DNA from: Trichopria drosophilae
Lineage: Eukaryota; Arthropoda; Insecta; Hymenoptera; Diapriidae
Direction of reading: 5' to 3'
NCBI GenBank assembly: GCA_030407085.1
Contig: CM059582.1
Location: 17,651,501-17,715,500 of the forward strand
Length of the DNA: 64,000 bases
This document shows, piece by piece, positions 12,387 to 25,245 of the stretch (position 1 is the stretch's first letter; each line of letters opens with the position of its first letter). The position numbers and the translations under genes were made by a program. The notes under the pieces were generated by a model, which did not search any database, had not been told where the DNA came from, and saw only the letters and a program-made list of their open reading frames with translations.

Positions 12387-13033
12387 TTAACCTTTAGACT
12401 GCCGGCAATTTTTCCCATAAATTAACTTTTTTTTTTGTGAAAATTACTCTTCCTACACAAAAAATTCGGAAAATGCGAAGGGCTGTAAATGGGTTGGCCA
12501 CTATAGTGGCCACCCCGGCAGGCCATGGCACAACAAAAGACATTTTGCAAAATTCATCCAAATCGCTTAAAACTCGTTACTCAGGGGTTTTTGTGGTCTC
12601 TGAAAATGAATATGAAATTCAAAATTCAAAATGGCGGATCAAATATGGCGGACGCATTTTGAAAAATTGATCCAAATCGTTTGAAATCTGTTACTCGGGG
12701 GTTTGTGGGGTCTCTGAAAACGAATATGAAATTCAAAATTCAAAATTCAAAATGGCGGATCCAATATGGCGGACGACAACATCATTGAATATACAATAAA
12801 CAGGTAAAGTGACTTTGCGCATAGCGATGAACACCGAAATAGTTGAACATCTAAAATTCTAAAGTGTTTTATGGGATATTTTGTTTATTTATTATTTCAC
12901 TCTTTGGACATACATATCCATTTATATTTTATTCACATTTTTACCCTGAAACCCCCGAGTTATAAGTTTTGATTACTTTTTAATTAGTTTTTAGTGGCCA
13001 GTATAGTGGCCACCCCGGCAGTCTAAAGGTTAA
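12387..13033. mobile_element. TTAA-flanked MITE (piggyBac-like), 639 bp
   Basis: TTAA lies at 12387-12390 and 13030-13033, directly outside a 15-bp perfect inverted terminus (CCTTTAGACTGCCGG and its complement). TTAA duplication is the hallmark of piggyBac insertions, and CC-starting termini fit. The interior holds two tandem units around 12545 and 12665, each with a paired ATGGCGGATC and ATATGGCGGAC. A palindrome CCACTATAGTGG lies next to the left unit. No transposase is encoded. Confidence 0.8.
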
Positions 13034-13900
13034 AAGTATACTAAAAGCCAAATAGCGACTTCTAAATAAAGAAACACCGATTTGACCCAAATTTGAAATG
13101 TTTTTTTATCTGTTTTCATATTGAAAAATTATTGAAAATAATTCCCGGTTTTAAACAAAAGTATATATAAACGTCCAAAATTATGGGAGGATTTTTATTT
13201 TCTGTTTAAAGTTACCATAACCTGTACAAACGGTTATTATGTTTACTGACAGAATCGAATGAACCAATGGCTGCACAAAGTTTCCTATGATTTCAGTTTT
13301 TGTAAGAGATGAGACACGTATATATTTTCAAAGTTGTGGTTTAGTATTACGACATTCATTTAACTAAACGAAGGTTTTAAAATAGCTTCTAACAGACGAA
13401 ACTCATGATGAATGTTCCGCTGTATTTCAATGTTTAGCAGAACCAAAGATTTTTAAAATTTTAGTCGGCCATATTGAATCCTCCATTTTTAATGTTATAA
13501 ATTAAATGTCGCAATAGCTAAAACTACTTTAAAAAAATACATAATATGATGCAGTCTATTTTGAAAATCTAATGAATATTTTCTTTTAAAAATTTCAGGA
13601 TAATCACCTTTCTGGAATAACTACTATAAATACTCGGTTTTTCTCCCATTGATTAATTTCAATGCTTAACAACTTGAAAATCGTAGAGTAACAAAAAATT
13701 TTTACATGGGAACTTTCGTTAGAGTTTTTGACGATCTAGCACCTGATGAAAGGGGTTCATTAGGTGGCACTGCACGGAAAAAAATTTCAAAGAACATTGC
13801 TCGATATTTTTATTTTTTATTCAATTTTTAACTCGTGTAAGGTGAAAAATGCTCATGATTATTAACAATAACCGCTTGAAAATAACTCTAAAGTAGCAAA
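13034..13900. other. No recognised gene
   Basis: AT-rich sequence. A GGCCATATTGAATCCTCCAT word at 13467 resembles the paired ATGGCGG words of nearby elements, so part of this may be an old element. Confidence 0.35.
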
Positions 13901-13904
13901 TTAC

Positions 13905-14050
13905 CTTATTATTATTGGATTGTTTAAAGACCTCGTAACCGAAAGGTCCCAGGGTTCGACTTCCAACGCAGCAAATCTTTTCACTTTGGTCCTCATTTTT
14001 TGTCGAAAAATCCTGAAATAATCCTACCTTTTTATCTTTACCGTCATAAA
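13905..14050 (+). mobile_element. SINE-like relic with tRNA B box
   Basis: GGTCCCAGGGTTCGACTTCC (13945-13964) is a good RNA polymerase III B-box/T-arm match. It is preceded by CCTCGTAACCGAAAG and followed by GGTCCTCATTTTTT. The same layout recurs at 16783, 22205 and 57985. No cloverleaf can be closed, so it is a tRNA-derived repeat rather than a tRNA gene. Confidence 0.55.
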
Positions 14051-15880
14051 AAAATTGTAAATTATTCCAGAAAAATTTGCGTTATTTCTGATCCACCAGG
14101 CAAGTTTCTATCATCCGAAAAAATTGGGTAAAAAATTAAAAGTATGCATCACAAAAACATCGTGATTTTTGCTCGTCACAGACATCCAATTCAAAAAATA
14201 AATTCTAGAAATTCTTACAATTTTGTCAAATTAAACAAAAACCGCTAAACGTTGTTTTTACGAAATGTTCTTTTTGTGTTCAGTAACGAGTTACATATGA
14301 TAATTTTTACATTATCGACTTCAATGTAATATATTCATTTTTCTGAACCATACATTAAAAATAAGAAGAACGGAATCTTAAAAACAATTCAATCCCTATT
14401 TAACGTACTTGTCGTATTATAAAAACTTAGACTAATAAATTCTTCAAAACAACTTTTTTTTAAACAAGTAAGTATATATAACGCATTTAAGAGAAACGAA
14501 AATAATAATACCTTGCTATAGCAATATTTTAAATAGCAAGGGAAAACATAGATAACCTTTCGCGGAAGACCAACCATTTAAGTAGTAACGGAGACTACAT
14601 AATTTAGTGGCTTCCGTTTATTAAATAATCAATTAGCCGCGGCCGTCTTAACCGTTTAAGTGGTTTCCTTAACTACTTTTTCTGTGTGTATGAAAAATTA
14701 TTATTTATGTAATATATTTTAATATGATTTCAGAATTTTTAAAATTTTTGGCAACATTATCAAGAAGTGATGTCAGATGATGTATTGATTTTTTTAATAG
14801 CTATTTACGGTATAAATTAGTGACTAATTAAAAATTTATGTTTGCTGCAAGTATAGGTATTCTGTAGGTTTAATTAGCATTTTATAGAGATTTGAGTTTC
14901 TAAGATGAAAACAAAAACCAAGACCAGTTTCTGCCTAGTTTATCTGATAAATAAGAAATTAAAGAAGTATAGTTCCTTTGCATATAACTTTAAGAGTCCA
15001 GTTTCTAGGTAGTCAATATTGACAATTTCTATCAATACTCTTCAGAAAGACGTACTTAAACAAAACTAACAAAAACATTATTTGCACATTTAAATTAAAA
15101 CTACAAGTAAAAATATATATTTAGTTATAAACATCGAAAACTTGTATTTTTTTATGTTTATTATTAACGAATGTTAAAAAAAATTATTTTTAAAAAATAA
15201 TGTTGTAAATAAAGTAACCTTTTATGCTAGATATGCGAAAAATATTGTTAAATACGTATTTGGTATTTCCATCTAAAAGAATATTATTGATAAAAACGTT
15301 CTTCAGTTTCTTTAATTTAAAATAACAATTTTAAAGTTTAGTCAGCAAAATGTATTTAATACATTTTTTATTAAATAATAAATCAAGCAACCACGGGTAA
15401 CATTACTTCTTTTGTAAAAGAAGTTTCTAAATTTGAATCAAATAAATACAAAGAACGAAAAGTATCGACAAAAAATGCAAAGAAAAAAGTGTACTTTTTA
15501 TTTTTTAAAACTTAGTACATTCAATTATTTTAAAAAATCCTCAATCTTTGCATTTATACCTGTATTTTTCAACTGTTAATCCAATTAACTATAAGACTGA
15601 AATAGTTTTAAGACTAGTGGGCAATTAAACTCTCAGATATTCGTTTTAGAAAAACGAAATCGTCAAGCATGTTCTTCTTAAAAACGGATATCCTAGATTT
15701 TGGTGTTTATGTGCATTATGTCGATGAGTTCATCTTGTTTATAATAATTTGAATAGCAACACTAATAATAGTAACACGTAAATAATTAAAACTGCCACAA
15801 TGTCATATGTCGAAGAAATGTCAGAAAAAGTATTTAAATGTTTAAGAAAAGAAAAAAATTAGGGTAGTGCACAAATACAT
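14051..15880. other. No recognised gene; AT-rich
   Basis: Long AT-rich sequence with no ORF of note. A small patch at 14570-14680 is less AT-rich (GTGGCTTCCG, GCCGCGGCCG, GTGGTTTCC) and unexplained. Confidence 0.35.
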
Positions 15881-15899
15881 AAACACTAACATCGGAGGG

Positions 15900-16290
15900 A
15901 TTAAATCGTTAAAAGGTAAACTTAAACTAGAAAAATGTTAAACTTAGTTTATCAGATTCCTTGTAAAAATTGCGAGAAAATGTATATTGACCTAACCAGT
16001 AGACGTTTATAAACCAGACTTAAGGAACATCACAAAACATCTATGGACCGGAAGCTAAATATACTGGATTAACATTACATCGAATAGACACTTCTAACAA
16101 TTACTACTATAAAAATATTAAAATTTTAGCCACAGAAAGAAATAGTAGTAAAGAAAACAAATAGAAAATTACTTGATAAAAAAAAAATAAAAAATACTGT
16201 CAATTTTCGTTTCAAACAATCAAATTTACCATCAACTTATAAACTATTATTTCATAAGAAAATCGTCTTCACAACTGAAAACTATTCTTA
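15900..16290 (+). pseudogene. Penelope-like element relic, GIY-YIG endonuclease region
   Basis: The plus-strand frame starting near 15948 reads NLVYQIPCKNCEKMYIDLTS, then RRL, a stop, then TRLKEHHKT. This matches the start of the GIY-YIG nuclease of Penelope-like retroelements (LVYxIPCxxCxxxYIGxTxRxLxxRLxEH). The second half of the GIY-YIG signature is changed (YID for YIG), and stops are present. A second, separate relic of the same domain lies at 62588-62879 on the other strand. Confidence 0.65.
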
Positions 16291-16509
16291 CTGAAAAACA
16301 TATTTTGAGGTTTCAAAAAAGACACGGATCACGATGCGTTATACGTGTATAATGCAACTGTGATTCGAGTTATGTTGCACTTTTATATGTTTTTCGGTTA
16401 TTACTAATCTAACGGAATTTTTGTTTGAATTATAACTGTCAGCAAGTTGTTATAACTCTCAGAGTTGTAAAACTGTTTTAAATATCGTGGACGTCTGTAA
16501 AATGTTTTT

Positions 16510-16680
16510 ATGTACGTCTTTTCGGTGCGTAAAGTAAACTTGTGCGTAAAATAAAACTTTACGCACTCGCTTATACTTTACGCACGAAAAAGCCGTACGT
16601 AAACAATATTTCGGCACACGTGTGTGTGTGTAAAGTTCTTTACGCATACGCCCTTGTATCGAAAACTACTATTTTCAAAT
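16510..16680. repeat. GTAAA/TTTAC hairpin repeat family, copy 3
   Basis: The stems here read TGCGTAAA/TTTACGCA instead of CCGTAAA/TTTACGG. They include GTGCGTAAAATAAAACTTTA with CGCAC, and GTGTAAAGTTCTTTACGCA. The block ends in CACGTGTG and then TATCGAAAACTACTATT, shared with copies 1 and 2. Both sides of the stem changed together. Confidence 0.7.
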
Positions 16681-16782
16681 TCATATTATTATTTTTTATA
16701 GTTTTTATAAATTTGTTACAGAATTTTTATTCAGAAGTGAGAGACTCGCCTGCACATTTCGAAATAATTTTCGTTTAGTGAG

Positions 16783-16915
16783 CAAACAAATTCTGTGGCA
16801 TTTGAGTGCCGACCGAAGAGTCCCGGGTTCAAATCCTGGCACGGCACACCTTTTTTATCATCTTTAATTTTTTGTTTTTTTTTTCAAAAATTAAAGATGA
16901 TAAAAAAATCATACA
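16783..16915 (+). mobile_element. SINE-like relic followed by an AT-rich hairpin
   Basis: GTCCCGGGTTCAAATCCTGG near 16820 is an excellent T-arm/B-box match and lies inside a GTGCCG...CGGCAC pairing. The expected 5' acceptor strand and D arm of a tRNA are absent. Immediately downstream, TTTTTTATCATCTTTAATTT (from 16851) is repeated in reverse complement to about 16912, giving a stem of about 24 bp. Confidence 0.55.
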
Positions 16916-19336
16916 AGATGTCCATTTTTACCACCATTATTCCAAGGTTTTCAACCTAAGAAAATTATTCTCAGTTGTATTCTTTTTTGTATTCATAATA
17001 GTGACGTAGAAAAAAATTAAAATGTTAGCTGTCATATTCTACTATTCTAGTTCGTCATAACCAATTTATATAGCTTATATTATTAATTACACATTTCCAG
17101 AAAATTGAAGTGTATTATTGTAAGGTCAGTTTAATTTATTTTCGATTTTAGTACCGTTCGAGTTACATCTAGACGTAAAGCGTACATATACGTAGAAAGA
17201 CTGCCGTGTTAGTCTCGTTAACAACTGCTTCTCTAGCTTTCGAAATTACACCGAAGTAGTTATCGGAATTCCCGTAAGTAAACATCCTTAGTATCGTGGT
17301 GACTAATTACTTTCCGCCATTAACATTTATTTATGTTAGCAATCTTTTAATTAATATAACATCATTGTAATTGATCAATCACCAATAAATTAAATGTTTC
17401 CAACTAATGTTTAGAATTTCTGTGTATTTTGGATTTAATTGAAGGCGTTTAAAAAAAATAAACATGTAACTGTTTGCTTAATTGCTTCCAATTTCAGATC
17501 CAGTCAAAGTTAGATGTAGGAAATAATTTTCAAAATTAAAAGAAAAAGTTTAAAAACATATCAACATTTATTCGATATTCTCAGAGTCATATGTTCATAT
17601 TTTTATTTAGAGAGCTTTATTAATGAATATCTTGGCAAAACAGATTATTAGATTTCGAACAAAATTTGTCCAATTTATTTACAATTCTAGGGCATTGTAA
17701 TAATATTTGAACATTTTTTTTTAAAGAATATTGCTAATAAATTCACCAGTAAACATTTAAAATTGTAGTTGAAGCGAATGGCACATGTGCAATAGAATTT
17801 TGAGAGGTCGCTTGGTGTTCGGTATTTTGAAGAGGGGATATGAACATCATTTATAGATTAGTACGCCGCCTAGTGGCCGTACACGAAGTAACATTTCAAA
17901 GCCAAACATAATATAATTACGTCCAAATACGATTAGAAAATATTTATTGTTGTCGGTCTTGTTTAATTTCTTCAATAAAGAGTCTATGGAATATTTTTAG
18001 CCTATAAAATTGTTCATAGGATTGTCTAATCGTTCATGTGGTTGCTAAAAATTGTAATGTAATTTTTTCAAATTCTTTAATTTATATACAGAAGTATTAC
18101 AGAAACCTTTTTTAGAATAAAACTGGGTTTTTCTTCAGCACGTGGATGAACAACGCTACCAAAAATATCTCATGAAGAAGAAACTCATACCTGTACACGA
18201 TGTTAGCGACCACTTTCCTTAAAAACTCAAATTTCGGTAAAAATTGAATATTTTCCTTCGAACAAACAGTTTTGTCGACAATATTTCACAGCAATACATT
18301 GGGGAATGTAACGACGATGTTTTTGCGACTGTATTAAAATTTCCATATAATTGCATTAGATGTTTTAGATGATTGTCTTTTTCTGGGTAAAATAAAAATA
18401 TGAAACAAACAATGCTAGTACAATTTATCGTCATATTTACCGAACAGCTATGAGGGAATGGATTTTCAACATGTTTTTAACACACATTCTAAAATTTAAT
18501 GTATATTTTCGCCCTAAGAAAGGTCGTCACGTTCTATTCTCGAGTGTTTTTCTTTCATTAAGAATAACACTTTCCAAATGCATGCATTTAATTAAAGTTA
18601 ACATTTCAAGAAGCGCCTTGCTAAATTTCATTAACTGAGCAAACGCATATCTAGCTAATTTTGTTACCCTTGCGCCTTTCCGTTCTAATTTGAATCTCTT
18701 TCGACGCTAAAATTAATTGAATTGGTGTATCTAAAAAAAAAGTATAATTTCAACAATATCAACCGACGGATATTAAGGTATATTTCTGGATGCGATGGAT
18801 AAGATACAATTTTAAGAAATATTCGAGTTATTTACGTGGTAAGCTTTGATTTAACAATCGGAGCTAACTATTCAATACGCTTCACTAAAATAGCAGGGAT
18901 ATACAATAATGATTTTGCTTGGACTATTACAAACTATTCTTAGCATCTATTTATTTTTAAACCAATAGATATTACAGGTGGAACTAAAATGTACAGTTTA
19001 ATCATTTCGATTTTAGACCATATATCAACGTTTACGGAATACTGAACATCGTCCTGATAGTTATTATGCGTAATCTACTTATGGTGATCTTCTTACGTAC
19101 AATAATGAACCGGACAATATGGGCAATTATAAAGTTTGAAAATATAGTTCGCAAGCTCAACTAATATAATTTTTGTTTATTGAATTAAGTATAATAATTC
19201 GTCTTTATTGTAGCAAGTATACACAAAAATTAAACTGCAACACGTTGGTAAACTTCAAGTAAATAGTTAATTTTCAGATTTTCACTAGTTTAATTTGCGA
19301 TTCGTTGCAATAGTAATAGATGTTGGTAAATCTTTC
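16916..19336. other. No recognised gene; complex patch at 17150-17340
   Basis: Mostly AT-rich. The interval 17150-17340 is less AT-biased and non-repetitive, with GACGTAAAGCGTACATATAC and CGTGTTAGTCTCGTTAAC. No coding frame or RNA fold is evident. A second such patch is 18630-18720. Confidence 0.35.
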
Positions 19337-20135
19337 GATGAACTACATCCTCTTACAAAAAATTCGATTCACACTTTTTCGACGTATTTTTGTCCCCTGA
19401 TTACGAATATGATAATAAAATTTAGATAAACTGAAGTCGCCATCTTAAAAAAAAACGCAAAAAATCGTGTATTTTTTTAGTTTTTTGAATTTATTTTCAA
19501 AAGTAAAAACTGTACGAAAAATTGTTTCAAACAAGAAATGTAGAGCGGAAAATTCTCTGCAAAAAAGGTTTTATACACTTTCTTCCTTATGTACGGTAAC
19601 CTCATAAATGAGCAACGAACGTGGCCATGCAGCATTCTGCTGAAGTACGTGCCTTTATTATATTCGAAGGGATGCTTGCATACTGGGAGGCTCTGCCCCC
19701 CAGACCCTCTTTTTAATACTATCATAACCTATAACCAATAGATACCTGTGAAAATCGAACCACGCCTAGTGTCAGAGTAATTAACTACACAGAATACAAG
19801 TATAATAAATGCACGTACTTCAGGACAATCCTTCATAGCCACGTTCGTTGCTCCTATACGAGCTTACTGTATATATTCAGAAGAAAGTGTATAATAACCT
19901 ATTTTTGTAGAGAATTTTCCGCTCTACATTTTTTGTTTGAAACATTTTTCCGTACAATTTTTACTTTTGAAATAAATTTAAAAAACTAAAAGAATACACA
20001 ATTTGTTGCGTTTTTTTTAAGATGGCGGCTTCAGTTTATCTGACCGCCAATTTTTATTGTCATATTCGTTATCAGGGGCCAAAAATACGTCGAAAAAGTG
20101 TAAGTCAAATTTTTTCTTATAGGGTGTAGTTCATC
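19337..20135. mobile_element. Foldback element FB1, copy B (complete, about 800 bp)
   Basis: Terminal GATGAACTACATCCT (19337) pairs with AGGGTGTAGTTCATC (ends 20135). The arms of about 280 bp continue through CACTTTTTCGACGTATTTTTG, CTGATTACGAATATGATAAT, CGCCATCTTAAAAAAAA and TGTAGAGCGGAAAATTCTC. The centre (about 19625-19850) is not paired and holds CTCTGCCCCCCAGACCC. No target duplication is evident. The right arm reads AAGATGGCGGCTTC, the left its complement TGAAGTCGCCATCTT. Confidence 0.8.
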
Positions 20136-20139
20136 AAAA

Positions 20140-22200
20140 GGAATACAAAAAATTCATTACATTAAGGAAATTCAGTAAAACATACTCTGACTCAAATCAA
20201 TAAGGGAAGTTTTTTCAAATTTAGATAAAATTAATTTTTTTAGTATGGTTATAGTGGATGAAAAATATAAAAAAAAATCGATGAAAAGTTATTAACCTAT
20301 TCAGGTTTACTGGGACAATTATTTTCATTATTTATGAAAATAAAATATGCAGCTGTTAAGGAATAATTCAAATAATTTTTAATTTATTATTTTAACTAAA
20401 AGCCGAATTTCACAAATCACTCGAAATAAACCAAATGTAGATACGACTTTTTTGGGTTCCTTGCCTGCAGATACGAGGTTCTTGGGTAGTAGTCCCATTG
20501 AAATAAAATATTTATATTTCGATTTTGATTGATAGTTTCTTTATGTTTGGTATTTATTATTTAGTAAATAAAATCTAATGATAACAATGATGCTATTGAT
20601 CTTGGGTGCCCCACTAAGACGCAATATACTTCGATTTGATTTCCCGAAATTCTTTTTTTAATATCCACGCGCTGTAGCTTATCTAATATGCTGTTTGATT
20701 TATAATGATGTAATATAATATTTCACTTTTTTAAAAAGTTAATTTCTTTTCGAATCACATAGCGAACTTACATAACCGGACTTAAATTTTAGAATATATA
20801 GTATAAATAACTAATTACTTCAGACCAGTGTAAAAGTGCTTCTTTTGAATATTCTATTTATATTTTTCAAATATGTAATTTTATAATAACAAAAATCTCG
20901 ACTTTTCTTACATTTCTGTATTACCTTTTGTCAATAACATTATTATAAATTTACTGCGCATTTTAAATATAATATTTTTATTACTTTTTCTTGCTTTTAT
21001 AAATTAATTTTTTTTAAATTATCATGAACAATCTTAATCAATGACTTTCATTTTTTACTTAAATGTTTTTCATTTTTTATTACATGGTGTTATGGTTGAC
21101 ACAATTATTTTTTAATAAAATTCAATACTTAACTATTCTTATACAATAATAACTATTCTTATTTATTTGTTGGCATGTATTTGTTCTATGTTCATATAAA
21201 TGTAATTTGATAGGAAAAAATTTCCAAACGCTTAAATGGATTTGGTTTTGTAATGTATATTACTTACTGATTGGATTGACCTACTGTAAATATATTTATC
21301 AATTCAATTAGTCATATCGATTGATAAGTTTTAAGATAATAACAGATGTAAAATGTATTGGTAGCATGATGTGATATTTTGGTATTTCATTGATTAATAT
21401 CATTATGATTCACTGTACTCTAAATCAGTAATAATAATGATAGAATTTGTATACATTAGTAATAATTTTAAAAAAGAATTTTGGTCTAAAGAAAAAGTCA
21501 AAATCCATTTCCTCTACAACCCGTTGTCAAATTGAAAATTAGTTCAGTACGTTTTAATGACTAGTGACATAATTGTATTATTTAAGTACAGTATGTAAAT
21601 AAAACTGAACTTGTTGAAGTTGATTATTACATTTGATACAGTTACTGACGTATTTCGTTACACGAATTGACACAAATGCAACATAGATAATTTTAAACGG
21701 TTACGTGCCGTTCGATGTTGTTACGTCAAATTCACAAAACTTGACCGACGAAGAGAATAATTTAGTTTATAGAGTTAAAATACGTTACCAATTATGCCAC
21801 GAATAAATCAATACTAGCCGCGAGGCAATGGTACACTACATTAATTTATGAAGAAAACTTTACGCATCTGATGCCAGGAAAATTTATACTGTGGAGATAA
21901 TTTTATAATTTGAGATGTTTATGATACTTGCGTCATTAAGATTTAGTATAATAAATGCACTGTGTGCTTTCTATCTTAATGACCAATATCGTATTTATAT
22001 GGTTGAAATTTGGAAATATTTGAATGATTTATTTCAAAAACGCTTATATTATCGTAATTTCTATAAATATATTAAATGTCGAGTTAATTTTGGGTGGGCT
22101 TGAAAAACTGTTTACTTTTCCTTCCTCGTTTCGGATTGGACTAATCTTAAAGATCTCAGAACGATTATTATGTTTTACATGTATAAGCAATAATATAAGA
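20140..22200. other. No recognised gene; AT-rich
   Basis: Very AT-rich; no coding, RNA or clear repeat signal was found by eye. Confidence 0.35.
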
Positions 22201-22204
22201 TATA

Positions 22205-22310
22205 ACTAATGTCTTGGAGTAAAGTGGAGGGGCATTCGGCAATGAAAAGGTCCCGGGTCCAGATTTCGACTATTTAAACTTAAGCTGGTCTTCATTAAAA
22301 AAAAAAAGAC
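22205..22310 (+). mobile_element. SINE-like relic with tRNA B box
   Basis: GGCATTCGGCAATGAAAAGG runs into TCCCGGGTCCAGATTTCG (22231-22270). Downstream come GCTGGTCTTCATT and an A-run. The order resembles the copy at 57985-58095 (GAGCATCGACAATCAAAAGG, then a B box). Confidence 0.5.
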
Positions 22311-22414
22311 AGAAGTTACAACAAACATTGTAAATCATTTTAATCGGAATCACGTGTACCAACATCTTAATAATTTTGATACAGAAATGTTGTAAAAAAT
22401 AAAATATTGCCCAA

Positions 22415-22725
22415 ATAGAATTTTCAACCGGACTCTGCCCGAAATCCAGCCGGGTTAGCCTTGTTCTATTCGGGATTCGACCGGGCTGGTCAGGCTTCCC
22501 TGACTGGTTTGGGTCAGATTTAATTTAACCGTGTCGGAACCCCGGCTAGATTACCCCAGTTCTATTATGGAATCCGAATAGGTCGGGCTAACTTGTCTGG
22601 ATCACAACCAGAACCCAGTTTCCCTTCGGACCAAATCTAGTTCATTCTTTAATCGGATTAACCAGTCTGGATCCCTATTTTTATTCGGGTCCAATTGAGC
22701 CAGTTCTACCTGGAAAATGTTCCAT
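22415..22725 (+). repeat. GC-rich degenerate tandem repeat
   Basis: The block is much richer in GC than its surroundings. It repeats variants of a unit of roughly 60-65 bp containing GTTCTATTCGGGATTCGACC, CCGGGCTGG and GTCTGGATC-type words. At least four degenerate units can be made out. It encodes no clear protein. Confidence 0.5.
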
Positions 22726-22796
22726 CAACATTCGTCATAAATCCAACACGTATGCTTTGTTTGTTATTAAATTGTGAGATTCTAAATTAAATTACA

Positions 22797-23015
22797 TTAA
22801 ATTATTATTAAATTGGACATTGCGAATCTTTTTCGGCTGCTAATAAAAATGTATTTTCCATGATATTTCGAGGTTTTGGTCCTACATCGGGCACCGGTGA
22901 GACAACGTGGACCAAAAAATTGAATAATGAAGTCGCAATGTCTGCAAGGAATAGGAGGGCACGATTGGAGAGAAGGGGTCAATTTGTCATTTTTTATAAT
23001 TAATACTTCATTATT
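22797..23015. other. Unique-looking flank of the CT tract
   Basis: Open frames occur on both strands here but neither shows a domain. The plus frame runs straight into the CT repeat, giving an artefactual Leu-Ser polymer. Confidence 0.3.
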
Positions 23016-24405
<1,390 letters not shown>

Positions 24406-24409
24406 TCAT

Positions 24410-24485
24410 AGTAGGCGTAAAGTTCAACTTTATGCCCCCAAAAGTGGGCGTAAAATCGTACTTTACGCCTACTAGGCGTGATGTA
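24410..24485. repeat. GTAAA/TTTAC hairpin repeat family, copy 4
   Basis: GTAGGCGTAAAGTTCAACTT with TATGCCC, then GGGCGTAAAATCGTACTTTA with CGCCTAC. The stem variant here is GGCGTAAA/TTTACGCC, a third version of the same hairpin. The outer GTAGGCG and CGCCTAC also pair with each other across the two hairpins. Confidence 0.7.
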
Positions 24486-24834
24486 GAAATAGGGTGTAAA
24501 AATTTATCCTTACTCTTATTTAAGAGTCTTCGGATGAAAGTGGAAAGGATTGGCGTTCAAACGATAGGATACAAATGGATAGAATTGCACATTTCAGTTT
24601 CGGATGATACAGTGGATTAGATTGGATAGGATCTGTATACGATTAGTGGACAGAAACGGATAAGACAGTCTTCGGATAAAAATGGAAAGAATGTGTATCC
24701 GTTAGGTCGGATGAAAATGGTTTTTATAGATTCTTACAAAGTTGGATTAAGTTGTATAATACTTTTTACGGATATTTTCGGATAAATAGGAGTGTATTGG
24801 ATAGAAACGGATTGAAATGGATACACTGAGAAAA
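24486..24834 (+). repeat. Degenerate GGATAnAAAnGGA repeat
   Basis: The words CGGATGAAAGTGGAAAGG, GGATACAAATGGATAG, GGATAAAAATGGAAAG, GGATAGAAACGGATTG and others recur with 10-20 bp spacing. Related words lie at 28480-28530, beyond the foldback element, which therefore probably landed inside this repeat. Confidence 0.5.
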
Positions 24835-25245
24835 GGGATATACTTCCGATTAGGTAACACCCCCGATTTCAACGGCACTAGCGTATATTTATCTATTTTG
24901 ATGCGCTGATTACGAATATGGCCATGAAAATTGGCGACAAGGTCATTTTCAAGGTCAAAACGAAAAAAAACGCGTTTTTTTTCGAATTTTCGCATTTATT
25001 TTCAAAAGTACAAATCGGATGAAAAAATGTTTTAAACAAAAAAGATAGAGGATCAAATTCTCTATAAAAAGGGTTCTATACATTTTTTTCGTAATATCAA
25101 CGGTAATGCTGTAAATGAAGGATGAAGTTGGGAATACGGTTATAGCATGCTTTATATCCCATTTCTCGCAAGTGAAGTATGGTAGCGGATCGGTCAAATG
25201 GGCAGACAATTTCGAGAGTCGTGCACTCGCTACATTAGTATAGTG

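Noticed and set aside
16783..16860. Functional tRNA gene
   Set aside because: The T arm is perfect, but no 5' acceptor strand, D arm or anticodon arm can be paired.
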